Source: Gymnothorax reevesii
Taxonomy: Eukaryota; Chordata; Actinopteri; Anguilliformes; Muraenidae
Assembly (NCBI GenBank): GCA_029721435.1
Contig: CM056574.1
Span: 3,795,001-3,859,000, forward strand
DNA: 64,000 nt
Direction: 5' to 3'
Positions 1 to 11,323 of this stretch are shown one piece after another. Position numbers and translations under genes: made by a program. The notes below the pieces were generated by a model. It was not told the DNA's origin, did not search any database, and saw nothing but the letters and a program-made list of their open reading frames with translations. Each line of letters opens with the position of its first letter. Position 1 is the stretch's first letter.

Positions 1-433
1 CCGCGTTTTGGCTACGGCCAAATTCATGTGATTAGTTTGTTCCCAATGTGTTTCTCCCTTGTTATCAGTCCCATTGCTTACACCTGTGTTCCATTGTCAT
101 GTGACCTCTCGGAAACATATGAGGTGTCTGTTTGTAGCACTTCCTTGTCAGATCGTTCTCCATTGCTTACCTGTGCCACGCTTCTCCCACCTTGTATCAT
201 TGTGATTATCTTTCTGACTGGACCGTCCTAGACCTCGAGCTTTGCCTTTTCCCTGTACTTCGCCGAATTCTTGTTTTTTGACCCATTTTTGTCTGACTAC
301 GATTTTTGTTGTTGGTGCCCTGTTTACAAACCTGGATTACGCCCTTTGGATTCTGACCTTGTGTGACAGTTGAAGGGTCCTGTCACTGGAAGTGTCTCCG
401 AACGAGTAAGTGCTCTGGCAACTTTGCCAACGA
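1..433. other. Unassigned region
   Basis: I see no coding capacity beyond short chance frames. The pyrimidine-rich, T-rich texture resembles the leader or LTR-flanking DNA of fish retroelements. No paired LTR, primer-binding site or terminal repeat could be found, so this is only an impression. Confidence 0.2.
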
Positions 434-510
434 GCCTGGCTCTTCGGCAATGTAGTCAGCGCGCATGACTCTTACCCGTAAGTCTGGAGGTTCAAGTCCC
501 CACCCAGGCC
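434..510 (+). repeat. tRNA-like sequence, probable SINE head or tRNA pseudogene
   Basis: The ends can pair as an acceptor-like stem (GCCTGG at 434 with CCAGGC near 504). A box A-like TGTAGTCAGCG lies at 451-461 and a box B-like GGTTCAAGTCC at 489-499, the internal promoter layout of RNA polymerase III genes. The middle (GACTCTTA) recalls tRNA-Lys, but the anticodon arm is irregular, so a functional tRNA is unlikely. A poly(A) signal AATAAA follows at 587-592. I infer a tRNA-derived SINE relic. Confidence 0.45.
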
Positions 511-1407
511 CTCCTTTGGCCTGCTACACTTGGATTTTGAACTTTGTACTGTCGCCAGCTCTGTTGGGGGCTTTCCCCCCTTCAGAAATAAAGCCTCCTT
601 TTTGTATTTTACTGGTTGTCGCACTTGGTTCAATCCGTAAAACCTCACAAAACAGGAAGGAGCTAAACACAGAAGACAGAAGTGAAAAGTAAGCTGAAGC
701 AGGAAGAAGCGCGGACACAAGAACGGCCCCTCGAGAGTCCAAACGGGAACAGTCAATGCAGCCGAAAGGCACAGGCAATGAAACTATGGAGTAAAGACAG
801 AGCTGCGAGAAGGAAGGTGGGGCAACACAAGGGAACAAAATGAGGAATGTAAAGGCAATGATCTAATCAACCAAAACACGGCACAGATCACAGAGGGGAA
901 AAACGAAACAGAAGTGCAAGTTTAATCAAGACAACAGAACCAGGAAATAATTGAAAAACTTTGATTGGCTCATGCTCCAGTCAGGCTTTCAAATCAGCCA
1001 TGGGGATTTTTTTTCTTTTACAGCTTTATACTGTCACTAAACGACGGAGTACATGTTCAAAATGAAAATATTTTAACAAAGTTGCAAGGAGTTTTAACTT
1101 CAGGCAGTATTATACTGTAAACTAACAGTTAACAAAAATACACTTTAATGTCTGGGCCTTTGTCTCCAGCTTGAGTTCGGCTGAGTCAAACAGCGATGCC
1201 AACTGTTGCCTAAATCCTTCTCAGTGTCTTCGAATGAACAAAACTACAAGTGCATTTGAAGAGCCTAGCGCTAAAATGACTTCAGTCACATTTTCACACC
1301 CCTTGATTAAGGACAGGAAAATGTTTTTAATAGTTACCAAAGTCAATTTTTTCCAAAGTGGAAAGAGACACAGGTTGCTGGATAGGAGGAGGAACAACAG
1401 GGTATCA
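511..1407. other. Unassigned region
   Basis: After the AATAAA at 587-592 I see no gene, RNA or clear repeat boundary. Short open frames on both strands lack recognisable domains. This may be the 3' part of a decayed retroelement. Confidence 0.2.
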
Positions 1408-2272
1408 CACGATTCAATTCCATTTATTTGTATAGCGCTTTTGACAGAGACTGCCACAAAGACGCTTTACAGTGAGAGATGAAGTTCCTGAAAGGGCAGT
1501 GCCCAGCCTATTCCCACTACAGCAAATGAGGCAAAAAACTCCCTGTAGGGAGAAAAATCCTCCAACAGTGGTGAGAAAAAACTCCCCAGTGGGAAGAAAT
1601 CTCAGGAGGAACCCGGCTATAGTGGGGAAGCCCATCCTCCGCGGGCTAGCTAATGAAGAACAAAAAGTAATAATTGAATAAAATTGTAATAGAGTTCCAT
1701 TGAAGTCCATCAAAACAGTGGCATCTGTAGCTCCAGGAAGTGGCATGTCGAGGATGGTGCAGAACTGGATCAGGACCACAGCAGTAGCCAGCGCTCATGG
1801 TGACGGACAGGGCTCAGACGGTCGAGGACTCAGGGTTGTGGAGGGAAAGATCCTCAGAGAGAGACAGAAAAAAGTGGGGTGAGGCACTGGATAAAACTAC
1901 TGCGTATTAATAAAAATACAGTCCTGTGTCATGTGCCAAGTAAGAATTTAGGAGCAATTGGTCAGGAAACCGTCAACACCCCTCCATCCACTTCCTGCAG
2001 CACAGAGGCCCAACGCTTACTCCAGGCTGGAAGATCACTTTTGATTTTCTAAACTCTAATACCATATAGACCTCCCCGGTGACTAAGGCTGTAGCAAGCC
2101 CCACTGGCACCGTTAATGCCACCGGTTCCACATGGATTTACATAACACTGGCTTCCAATATCATGTGAACCTCCCACGAAACTACGTTGTAGTCAGTCCC
2201 GCCAGAATCAAATAAATATGTATACATAACTAATCATAAACTAATCATAGCCTTGACTAAAAAGATAAGTTT

Positions 2273-2668
2273 TCAGCCTCCGCTTGAAGATAGTGTGTCT
2301 GAAGCCTGAATTTGTCTTGGGAGATTGTTCCATAAAATTAGTGCTTTGTAAGAGAATGCTCTGCCTCCAATTGTAACTCTGGATATATTTGCAGCTTTCA
2401 AGTACTTAGCACCCTGTGAACAAATTAATCTTGGTGGGGAGTAAGGAATTAGAAGACTGCGAAAATATTCCAGGGCCAAGACATTTAAAGCTTTGTAAGT
2501 TAGTTATAGTATGTTGTACTCAATTCTGAATTTTACAGGTAGCCAATAAAGATTTTTGAGCACTGGGCTAGTGTGATCATATTTCTTAGTCCTGGTCAGA
2601 ACCCTAGCTGCAGCATTCTGCACTAATTGAAGATGTTTCAAGGCTGAGCCAGTGCAACCAGACAGTAA
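2273..2668 (-). pseudogene. L2-type LINE ORF2, C-terminal region
   Basis: On the minus strand this stretch encodes the block that follows the reverse transcriptase core in L2/CR1-group LINEs: LQLVQNAAARVLTRTKKYDH, then WLPVKFRIEYNIL near 2510-2640. Downstream, about 2290-2470, comes the conserved tail with RLICSQGA and LILWNNLPRQIQ. The two pieces lie in different frames, so at least one frameshift separates them. No finger or endonuclease function would remain. The block is diagnostic for family, not for activity. Confidence 0.8.
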
Positions 2669-3345
2669 GGGCCTGGCTACACATTTGCGGATTACGCCGC
2701 GTTTTAACACCGTGTGAAAAGTCGCGAAAAACGCTCTGAGCAGACGCTGCGTAATGCGCAGTGGTGAACGGTCTACACCTTGACAGGTAAAGCGGGTGTA
2801 CACGCTTTGTCCTCCAAGTTAGCTGGAAACTCCTCCCCTAATCTGGTGAAACCAAATCACTCACTTGTTCATGAAGCTGAGAAAACAAAAGAACTGAAGT
2901 CCTTCAGGATAAACTTGCTGTAAAAAAAAATCAATAAAAAAGAGCAAATTGGTGACTAGGCACTTTATTTGATGATTATTAGCTTAGTAATTACAAAAAT
3001 GGTTCTAACCTACTTTCTACCAAAATGAGTTACTAGGTTTTACCAGATTAGGGGAGACTCGCACTCTGTTTTTCTTCACTTCGATAATCAAACGTTCAGT
3101 TTGGTTGTCTTCTTCCTTTCGTCCCATCCTGCTAGTAATGAATGCGAACAGGGTTGTGTCTCAGAGTTTGACAGGATAATTAGCCACGTCTTTTTTTAAA
3201 AAAGAAATTTTTGCATCATCCATGCTTGAACAACTTTAAGACACATCTCTAATATATCTATTATATTTTATAATATATTAATATTTATTATATTTTATAA
3301 AATATATTAATATTAAATATATCTATTATCTATTATTGCATTATT
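2669..3345. mobile_element. Insertion splitting the L2 LINE
   Basis: The LINE sequence ending ...GACAGTAA at 2668 is interrupted here, while the homologous copy D continues without a break at 18098. The insert begins GGGCCTGGCTACACATTTGC and ends in an AT-rich run (3240-3345) of simple TATTA/ATATT sequence. I could not find matching terminal repeats or a target duplication, so its class is unknown. Confidence 0.5.
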
Positions 3346-3351
3346 ATATAT

Positions 3352-3687
3352 CTAAAAGGATATATAAAGCTGCGTGTCGTCTGCATAACAATGGTATTTA
3401 ACATCATGTCTAATGATGATATTTCCAAGGTGAAGCATGTTTTGAGAAAAAAGCAAACGGCCCAGAACAGATCCTTGAGGTATTCCTAAGTTAACCTTGG
3501 AATACTCTAAACATTTGTTACTTACCTGGATGAACTGAGATCTATCAGTCAGACTTAAACCAAGGAAGGGCAAGTCCAGAAATACTACAGATTTTTCTAG
3601 CCTACGAAGAAGAATATGGTGGTCTACAGTATCGAAGGCAGCACTTAAATCAGGAAGGATGAGAACTGAGATGCAGCTACTGTCCAT
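3352..3687 (-). pseudogene. L2-type LINE reverse transcriptase core
   Basis: The minus-strand translation contains three hallmark reverse transcriptase blocks in order: DLSAAFDTVDHHILL (palm, first catalytic aspartate region), GIPQGSVLG (thumb-proximal motif) and YADDTQLY (catalytic YADD). This order and wording are typical of L2/CR1 LINEs. The frame ends just after YADD, and the rest lies beyond the 2669-3345 insertion. It is a relic of the enzyme that copies LINE RNA into DNA at the target site. Confidence 0.85.
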
Positions 3688-3699
3688 GGAGAGAAGTAG

Positions 3700-4938
3700 A
3701 TTATTTATTACAACAGTGAGAGCTGTTTCAGTGCTATGATGCTCTCTATAGACAGACTGAAAACGGTCAAATACCTCATTAGTTTGCAGAAAAGAAGAGA
3801 GCTGTTAGGCGACACATTTTTCAAGGACCTTAGATAAGAATGTGAGGTCTGAGATCAGCCTATATTTGGCTAGGACTGTGGTATCCGAATTTGGCATTTG
3901 AAGTAGCACCTAGATTTCTACCATCTTAAATGAAGTGGGAACAAAACCTGAAATCAGAGAAGAATTAATTATGCGAAGAATTGGACAATCAAAGATGGGC
4001 AGGAGCTCCATCATTAACTGTGTGGATGGGATCCAAGATAGAGGTAGATGATTTTGAAGTAGGAACTAATTTGGCTAGTTCACTCAGAGATAAAGGAGAA
4101 AGGGATTCAAACTATTTTTGGTGTATTGTGGAAGACTCCATATAATCCAAAGCACCATCGCAAATTGGTTGGGAAGTGGTGATCTTCTCTCTAATTCCAA
4201 TAATTTTGCAACTAAAGAAATTTTAAAAATCCTCACTGCTGCAAGAGACTGGAATTTGAGAGTCACTTGTCGCATGATTGTTAGTTAACTTGGCCAAGGT
4301 TTTGAACAAAAATCGAGAATTATTTTTATTTTCCTGCATGAGATTTAAAAAGTAACAGGACCATGGAATACCTGGAGTTTAGTGGAGCGCCATTTGCGTT
4401 CTAGTTGACGAGATTTTTGCTTTAGTGTCCTTGTCTGGTCAGTGTACCATGGGGCTGGCCTCTTCTTCTGAGTAATCTTTTTATATTTCAGTGGCGCGAC
4501 TACATTAAGGGTACAACGGAGAACATCAGCAAACTTTTATGCGGTATCATCAATACAGAGGGCGCTGACTGGATGCTCAAAATAATGGGAAAACCTCAGT
4601 GAATTTTGTAGAAGTTGTTGCAGTAAAAGTACAACCAGTGTACATCCTAGTTTCTAACAATGCAGGGTGGGGCAATTGTAAACAGAATGTGATAAGAAAT
4701 GGTTGGACAAACTGGGATTATGTGAATGAATCCTGACCTGCCCAATATTAATGCCAAAGGTTAAGATCAGGTCTAAGTATGACCATGAAAATGAGTTGGG
4801 CCAACAACACTCTGAGCGAAGCCGACAGACTCCAAAAAAACGAGGGTTATGATCATTTTGATTATAAGTCAGATTGTTAACAAGCAGTATCTCATGAGGA
4901 CTTGTGTTTTTATACCATTTCTGTTTTAGCCTCAACAT
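3700..4938 (-). pseudogene. L2-type LINE ORF2, endonuclease end and linker, decayed
   Basis: At 4654-4938 the minus strand encodes LDLILTFGI followed by SNHFLS, which matches the end of the apurinic-like endonuclease of LINEs (usual form HTLDLVIS ... SDHFLI). Between 4654 and 3700 the frame is broken repeatedly and only scattered similarity to the endonuclease-RT linker remains. The N-terminal endonuclease catalytic part is absent, so the copy is 5' truncated or decayed near 4945. Confidence 0.55.
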
Positions 4939-5109
4939 GTCACATGCAAGTTCAGGGACCAGTGTTTTTTTTTTTTTTCAATCTTTGTTCTGCCAATCCT
5001 AGTTATCTCAGACCCATAAAAATAATATTTTTTTCATGTAAAGGACATTTGCTGCAACGGCTCTATGTACGCCTTGTTTGATGACTGGCTGCCAATATTT
5101 CAATTTGCC

Positions 5110-6090
5110 TAAAATATACAGCGTTGCTCAGGGCTCTGTCCTGGGTCCCCTTCTGTTCCTCATCTGCCTTCTTCCACTTGACTATATCTTCTGCAAATTT
5201 AACATTAACTTTCATGGCTGTGCAGAGGACACCCAGCTCTACCTTTCTACCGAACCCAATCCCACCCTCCCTTCCGCTTCCCTCTGCGACTGTCTCCACG
5301 AAATCATATCCTGGTTCTACATCAATTTTCTCAAACTCAACATTGATCAAACCAAAATTTTACTCATTGGCAGCAAATCCATCCCCTCATAATCTGGCAC
5401 TTTTACCGCCCAATCGATCAGTCCTTGATTTCCTCCTGCCCTCAGGTTAAGAGTCTGAGTGTCATCCTCGATTCCACGCTTTCTTTTCATGCTCACATCA
5501 CTCATGTTACCCGGACAGCACACTTCATCTCCGCAGCATTAATCCCCTCCGCCCCTGCCTCACACCAACCACCGCTGCTGTTCTTGTCCCTTCTCTGGTC
5601 ACCTCCCGTCCTGATTATTGTAACTCACTTCTCTTTGGTCTTCCACATAAATCCCTCCATAAACTTAGTCCAGAATGCTGCTGCCCGCATTATTTCTAAA
5701 ATTCCGTCCACTCATCTCGTCACCCCTGTTCTACAGCATCTCCATTGGCTGCCCGTTCGCCACAGCATTGACTTTAAAATTCTTCTTCTCCCCTTCAAAG
5801 CTTTTCACAACTTCGCTCCCTCATTCTATGATCTCCTTCACATCAACACTCCCTCCCGCACTCTCAGATCTCCTTCTTCGATCAGTCTCTGTTCCCTCCG
5901 CCCGTCCGTCCACCTTCGGTTCCCGAGCCGTCAGCCGCTCTGCCCCTCCCCTCTGGAACTCCCTCCCCCCTGATCTTAGAAACAGAACCTCTATCCACAA
6001 TTTCAAATTACGCTTAAAGACCTTTAAGACCTAATCTTGCTGTACAGTGTCCTGAAAGGCGCTTTATAAATAAAATATATTATAATTATT
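5110..6090 (+). pseudogene. L2-type LINE, copy B, 5' truncated
   Basis: The + strand opens inside the reverse transcriptase with AQGSVLGPLLF (5118-5160) and a mutated catalytic block CAEDTQLYLS (5221-5255) where YADDTQLY is expected, so the first catalytic aspartate position is changed. The C-terminal LINE block LVQNAAARIISKI and HWLPVRHSIDFKILL follows (about 5670-5800), then PSRTLRS and a frameshifted WNSLPPDLRN (5955). The 3' end is the L2-style tail GGCGCTTTATAAATAAAATA near 6058, followed by ATT-rich repeats. Codon use is C-rich compared with neighbours. It is dead. Confidence 0.85.
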
Positions 6091-6339
6091 ATTACAGGAT
6101 TATTCATCCCATTTTCCCTGATGTGCCTAATTATCTGATTTCATGCTGGAGTTTGACACCGGAATGTGCAATCCTTTGCATAGTTTAAGTCATATAATTT
6201 AAGCAAAACGCAAAGGTGGGAACAGAAAATGACATTTAGTTTTAGCCAAATGGAGGTTCGAGGTGGTTGGAGGTTCACGAACTGCATTTTCTAACTGCTC
6301 ATAATAACCGCTTTCTTCTTGTGGTAATGTAAGCACATA

Positions 6340-6671
6340 ATACTGAGGTGAAGTTAGTTGTTCAGACTTGTTATCTACAACTGAGATTAATGTCAAAAAT
6401 TAGACCCTTTTTATCTTTTAATGACTTACATAGGGTAGTTCATGCCTTTGTGTTGTCATGTTTGGATTTCTGTAATGGCATCTATACTCCTTTTCTCAAG
6501 GTTCTATTCACCACCTTCAACAGGTCCAAAATGCGGCAGCGCGACTAATCACCGGCTCCAGGAAGAGAGATCACATGACTTCAATCCTGGCTTCCTTGCT
6601 TTGGCTTTCAGTCCATTTCCGTATTGATTTTAAGATCTTATTACTAACTTTTATCAGCTCTGCATGATGAG
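6340..6671 (+). pseudogene. L2-type LINE, copy C, left part
   Basis: The + strand encodes HAFVLSCLDFCNGIY (6440-6485), then in a shifted frame VQNAAARLITGSRKRDH and HFRIDFKILLLTF (6525-6650), the region just after the reverse transcriptase core of L2-like LINEs. The similarity stops at 6671, where a hAT-like terminus begins. The expected continuation (LA...) appears at about 11915, so I read 6340-6671 and 11915-13905 as one LINE split by insertion. Confidence 0.6.
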
Positions 6672-6869
6672 CTGAGGCGTAGCCAGTTGGGGGGGCGGGG
6701 GGCGGTGCAGGCACGTCACTTTATGATAATAAATAGTCCTGGCTAGTTCTTAATCATTTTCCTTTGTTGACGCTTTTTCCAATCATTGTAATTGTTGTGT
6801 TCTGTGGGTTTCTGTGTGTTTCGTTAGTTAATTTTAGGTTTTTATTATTTTTGTGATGTCTATTTTTAG

Positions 6870-7338
6870 TGTTATGACTTGGAAAAATCACAACAAAAAA
6901 CTGGCAAGTACAACTAAAACAAATTTATTCGTCACAAAAAAAAAGTTGTATAAAAAAATATATCCACTATTTAAATTCTCTAATAACACTGCCACTATTT
7001 AACTGTTGCCAAAACAAAACTCTGGTCTGCTCTCTTCTGCTGTCTGCTCTCTTTGTTGTCAGTCTCTGCTGTGCTTAAAATCACAGCCTTTTTATAGTCT
7101 AGCAACCTTCCAGAAAGATCCACAGGATTCTAGGGAAATCCCGCCCCCTCCAAGCAGGAAAGTGCCAGAAGCTTCGAGAAATTACTAGACTTTTCTTAAT
7201 GATTTTACAAATACGCCACCAGATGGTGCCAATGAACAAAATCGATATAGCTGACCAGCAAGGCAGCAAAACAGCATGTAACAAATCTTCATTTACAAAT
7301 GGAATATAAAGCTGTACAAAAAATTATCATACATAACA
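6870..7338 (-). repeat. 3' LTR of Gmr1-type copy 1
   Basis: The 469 bp block has TG...CA ends on the minus strand (TGTTATG at 7338, CATAACA at 6870). It is preceded on the minus strand by a purine run, AAAGAGGGGAGG at 7339-7350, the expected polypurine tract that primes plus-strand DNA. Its first 20 bases reappear at 9797-9816 as a remnant of the 5' LTR fused directly to gag. Confidence 0.8.
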
Positions 7339-7541
7339 CCTCCCCTCTTTAAGAAAAGAAAGGTTTGCTAAAAGCTTTCTTTTGTTAAAATTAACACAGT
7401 TTTATAATCAGAACAATCTTGAATTTTACACAAACGTATTATTGATCATGATAACAATCATATACATAACAAACAGTGTAAGTCTCACAATCAAATAGAA
7501 AAGTAAAATTACGTTTTTCACAATCACGAAAAGAAATAAAA

Positions 7542-8945
7542 TTACATGCGTGAAAGTGTATCTGGGATTACATTATCTTTTCCCCTGATGTGAGAAATAT
7601 CCAAATCATACTCTTGCAAAAGTAAACTCCATCTCAGTAATCTCTGATTCTTGTTTTTGATCTTGTGCAAGAATGTGAGGGGATTGTGATCACTGAAGAC
7701 CTTGATGGAAGTAGCTGAACAAGTCAAATAGACTTCAAAATGTTGTAAAGCCAAAACAAGTGCCAAACATTCTTTTTCAATTGTTGAGTAGTTTTTCTGA
7801 TGTTTATCAAACTTTTTGGAAAAGTAACAAACGGGATGATCTACTCCATCAGTGTCTTCTTGCAGTAAAACTGCACCTGCACCAATGTCACTGGCATCAA
7901 CTGCCAACTTGAACTCCTTTTTGAAATTGGGAGGTAAGAGAACTGGTGCATTTTTGAGAATCGCTTTCAGCTGGTCAAATGAATTTTGACATTTTTCATC
8001 CCAAACAAATTTTGCATTTTTCTTCAGTAAATTTGTCAAAGGTTCAGAGATGATAGAGAAATTTTTACAGAATTTTCTGTAGTAGCCAGCCATCCCTAGA
8101 AATCTCATGAGCTGTCTTTTAGTTGTTGGCTCAGGAAATTCAGTGATAACTTTGACTTTTGCATCATCTTGTAGGATGACATCGTGGTAAACCAAATCAG
8201 TCCTTGATGGAACGTCAGGGAAAATGTGACTATATTCAAATATGAGCTGCTTTAGCTGCTGTTGTTGAAAAGGGTCCAGGTGGGACAACTTGCTGTCAAT
8301 ATTTTGAAGAATGTCTGAATTTTCAAGTTTGACTGGACCAGGTTCATTTTCTAAGGGGCAGTCACAATCTTCGGAATTTTCCAGTTCAACTGTATTTACC
8401 ACATTGACTGGCTTTTGCTGAGTGCCTCTATCAATGTATTCTTTCAGCATGTTGATGTGACACATTTGTTTTTGTTTCCTCCTTCCAGGAGTTGAAATTA
8501 TGTAATTTAGATCACTGACCTTTTTGAGGACAGTGTAAGGGCCGAAATATCGGGCCCTTAGAGGGTTTCCAGGAACTGGCAAAAGTGCAAGAACTTTGTC
8601 ACCAGTTTTGAAACTTCTATCTTTTGAGTGAAGGTCATATCTGGCTTTCATTTTGCCCTGAGCTTCTTTGAGATTAGACTTAGCAAAGTCACAGGCTTTA
8701 GAGAGACGATTACGGAAGTCAGAGACATACTGAAGCAAGTTCATTGGGACATCATCTTCAGCGAGCAACTTTTCCTTCAGTAGCTTCAGAGGTCCACGGA
8801 CTGTATGCCCAAAAACGAGCTCAAAAGGACTGAACCCAAGAGACTCCTGAACAGCTTCACGGGCAGCAAACAGAAGAAGATGGACACCTTCATCCCAATC
8901 TTTCTCTGTGTCAAGGCAGTAGGTCCTTATCATGTTCTTCAGGGT
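7542..8945 (-). pseudogene. Gmr1-type pol: integrase C-terminal part fused to RNase H, RT palm deleted
   Basis: One long open frame (ending at 7542) encodes, in order, the integrase C-terminal region (LLFAAREAVQESLGFSPFEL, then TGDKVLALLPV and CHINMLKEY near 8450-8620), the linker that precedes RT (ILQNIDSKLSHLDPFQQQQL), an internal deletion near 8150, the post-palm block MRFLGMAGYYRKFC, and RNase H with AVDASDIGAGAVLLQ, YSTIEKECLALV and VFSDHNPLTFL. RT catalytic motifs are missing and no complete integrase catalytic triad remains. Both deletions leave the frame open over roughly 465 codons. The apparent start codon at 9041 lies in shifted protease/gag sequence and is not a real start. Product activity as integrase or RT is excluded; a stand-alone RNase H-like activity cannot be judged. 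Confidence 0.8.
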
Positions 8946-9796
8946 TTGAGACAGAACCATCAGTGATGAATGGCTCAAAACCCTCCATAACAGAATCAGA
9001 CACAGAAGGTAGAAGATCAGGTGAACTGACCATTGATACAAGAGATTCTCTCTTTGTCAAAGCAGTTGGCTTGGTTTCTTCTCGTTGTTGTTTTTTCTTG
9101 AGAGCATAACACTCAGAAATAAGGTGACCTTGCTTTTTGCAGTAATGGCAAGACACAGAGGGTAAAAAATCAGAGGATTGCTTCTCACTGGAAGGTTTCC
9201 TTTCAGAAGTGGCCTTAGAATCATTAGAAGTGTTATTAGAAGAAGTCTTTGACTGAAACTTGCTTTGAAATTTCGAAAAAGTGGATTTTTGGACAAAAGA
9301 AGACTTGTGAGTCAATGCATAAGTATCAGCTAGCGTAGAAACATCTTGCAAAGTAATGGCTCGTTTTTCTTCAAGGAAAGTCTTAATATCAGGCTGGACA
9401 CACCTTTTGAATTCCTCAACCAGAATAAGTTGCCTCATTCTATCAAAATCTTTTTCAACTTTCATGGAATTACACCACTGATCAAACAACTGTTCCTTTA
9501 ACCTGCCAAATTCAACATGAGTTTGACTGGCTTCCTTGCAAGAATTCCTAAATTTTTGCCTGTAAGCCTCAGGGACTAATTCATAACCCTTCAGAATGGC
9601 AGATTTGACAAAATCATAATCAGCACACTGTTGGACAGATAACTGGTTATAGATTTTTCTAGCTTTACCAGTAAGAACACTTTGTAACATCATTGTCCAA
9701 TGCTCTTTCGGCCATTTCAAATTTTCAGCAATTTTTTCAAAATGGGTAAAGTATTGGTCAACATCATTTTCTAAGAAAGGAGGAACAAGTCTGATA
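8911..9796 (-). pseudogene. Gmr1-type gag with SCAN-like capsid region and zinc knuckle
   Basis: Gag packages retrotransposon RNA. The minus-strand frame is open from the LTR junction at about 9796 and has a methionine at 9720. It contains a capsid C-terminal stretch (EEFKRCVQPDIKTFLEEKRA, about 9370-9425) whose pattern resembles the SCAN domain. A serine-rich linker follows, then one CCHC knuckle CHYCKKQGHLISEC at about 9110-9155 (CX2CX4HX4C). The end of the frame (PFITDGSVS) probably enters protease before a deletion joins it to integrase. The N-terminal part of gag is lost. Copy 2 (46644-47679) has the same order. Confidence 0.75.
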
Positions 9797-9816
9797 AAAA
9801 ATTATCATACATAACA

Positions 9817-11250
9817 TTAGTCTTATGCCTTAGTGTTTCACATTTCATTCCTCTCCCGTGTTATTCCAGTCCACGTCTTACCCATGTACTGTCTTTACTT
9901 TCTCCCCGGTCGCGTCATCAGTTCGTTGCAGTTTTTGTCTTAATTTATTGTGACACTATTTCGGGTGATTTAATGGATTCTGGGTTTCAGCCTTCCTTCC
10001 TTTCTCGTTTGCTAATTTCCCCTTGCTTTTCTCTATTACTAACCCGTACTAACAGTTTGTTCTTTTCTAGAATTTACTAACAAAACTAACATTGTATATT
10101 AAACTAACGTACTAACGAGCACCCGGGATTGTACAGCTGCACTTACTAATTGACTAACGACCTCTCCGCATTCGCCCTGTTCTAGTCTTCGCCTCTTGCT
10201 TTCGTTTAACTTGCTTTGCTGTTTTTTTTTTCCTGCAGATTCTCTGCATTTATCTTACCTGGCCTGCTGCTCATTCTATGCACTTAGGAGTCTTTTATTC
10301 AGTTTATTTTATCCCGTCTTTCGGAGTGTCTTGTGATCCTCGTCTGTGTGTTAATGTTTTCTGTTTCATGTAATTAGGTTTCCCTCATGTTCCAACCCTT
10401 GTTAATTATATTATTTTCTGCACCTGTGTTTGTCCGTGCCCCTGCCCTATATATGTTCCCTGTCAGCAGGTCAGTTCAGATCTGACTTCACCACTCGCCA
10501 CTCCTCACTTCGCATCACACTCCCTCTGTTCCCCTTCACCCTCTCTCTGTCCATGCCGTTTGCCTACCAGCCCCTTCCGAGTCTGCCCCCTGCCTGATGT
10601 GTTTCCGAGCCTGCCCCATCCGAGTCTGCCCCCTGCCTGTGTTCCCGAGCCAGCCCTGCCTGATGTGTTCCAGAGCCTGCTCCCTGCCAGCTGAGCCTCC
10701 CGAGTCAGCCACCTGCCAGCTGTGCCCGTCGCTGTGTCCTGTGTCTGCCCCCCCCTGTTGTCTACCCGAGCTTCCTGATGTCCCGAGTGCCTCCAGGCTG
10801 TTCCCGAGTTGCCTTCTGCTGTTCCCGAGTTGCCTTCTGCTGTTCCCGAGTTGCCTCCTGCTGTTTCCAAGTTGCCTCCTGTCTGTTGCCGAGTTACCTG
10901 CTGGATGTCCCGAGTTTGCCCCAGTCTGTTCCCGAGTTGCCCCAGTCTGTTCCAGGGTTGCCCCAGTCTGATTCCGAGTCTGCCCCAAGTCTGCCCCCTA
11001 GTGTTCCCGAGTGTAATTATTTGATTCCTGAGTTTCCTCCCCTTTTTCAGTGCTGTCGTACGGTGGTTGTGTTGGCCTGAGTGCCTCGTTTTTTCCCTTC
11101 CGAGATTTTTAGTTATTATATATAAATTATTTTTGGTTCCCTGTATATGCCATCTCTCCCTCTTGTTTCCTTTTCCGAGTTTTCCGAGTGTTTCCGAGTC
11201 CAATGTTCCGAGTTCCGTGGGTTCCTATTGTTTCCCCAGAAATCATAACA
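9817..11250. other. Unassigned interior of the hAT-like element
   Basis: The region is T/C-rich and has no recognisable domains. A TATA-like CCCTATATATG occurs at 10446-10456 just before a C-rich stretch, which could mark an LTR or promoter relic. The long open frames on both strands between 10505 and 11203 come from the repetitive C-rich tract listed separately. Confidence 0.25.
10560..11040 (+). repeat. C-rich degenerate minisatellite
   Basis: The phrase TTCCCGAGTTGCC(T/C)TCTGCT recurs every 20-21 bp between 10800 and 10870 and decays on both sides into CCCGAGTCTGCCCC-type units. Because the period is close to a multiple of three and stop codons are absent, four overlapping frames stay open. 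These are repeat artefacts, not genes. Confidence 0.75.
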
Positions 11251-11323
11251 GTAATTCGTAACTGAAGACACTGTTTCTCTCCATATGCGATCTAACAGCG
11301 ATGAAATCATGGGCTAATTTCAG
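11251..11323 (+). repeat. Left arm of a 72 bp inverted repeat
   Basis: This arm matches the reverse complement of 11729-11800 over about 70 bases. Shared blocks include ACTGAAGACAC, TGCGATCTAA and GCGATGAAATCATGGGCTAA. The arms enclose about 405 bp without coding potential. I infer a foldback or MITE-like element of unknown class. Confidence 0.7.

Larger units (their letters stand above)
1408..4945 (-). mobile_element. L2-type LINE, copy A, degenerate, with an insert
   Basis: On the minus strand, 4945 to 3346 and 2668 to 2273 carry decayed LINE ORF2 sequence in correct order: endonuclease C-terminal part, reverse transcriptase core, then the C-terminal region. From 2272 down to about 1408 is a long 3' UTR. 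That 3' part is repeated, clearly homologous, at 16818-18098 (copy D). The reading frame is broken many times. An insertion at 2669-3345 separates the RT core from the C-terminal region; copy D reads straight through the same point at 18098. The LINE is retroposon-derived and inactive. Confidence 0.8.
6870..9816 (-). mobile_element. Gmr1-type Ty3/gypsy retrotransposon, compact deleted copy 1
   Basis: Read on the minus strand, the element runs from 9816 to 6870. It starts TGTTATG, ends CATAACA, and is flanked by TTAG at 6866-6869 and at 9817-9820, a 4 bp target duplication. Inside are gag, a short protease remnant, the C-terminal half of integrase, and then the RNase H region. Integrase therefore lies upstream of the RT/RNase H region, the copia-like order known from Gmr1 elements. 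Large parts are deleted: nearly all of the 5' LTR, most of protease and integrase, and the RT palm. It is non-autonomous. Confidence 0.85.

Noticed and set aside
434..510. Functional tRNA gene
   Set aside because: Acceptor and box A/B fit, but the anticodon arm does not fold with a standard 7-base loop and flanks look like a retroelement.
9057..9296. 79-codon minus-strand frame beside gag
   Set aside because: Shifted-frame shadow of the gag linker and knuckle region.
10505..11203. Long open frames on both strands (232 and 150 codons minus, 124 codons plus)
   Set aside because: They overlap in several frames and follow a 20-21 bp C-rich minisatellite; the peptides are low-complexity repeats with no domain.
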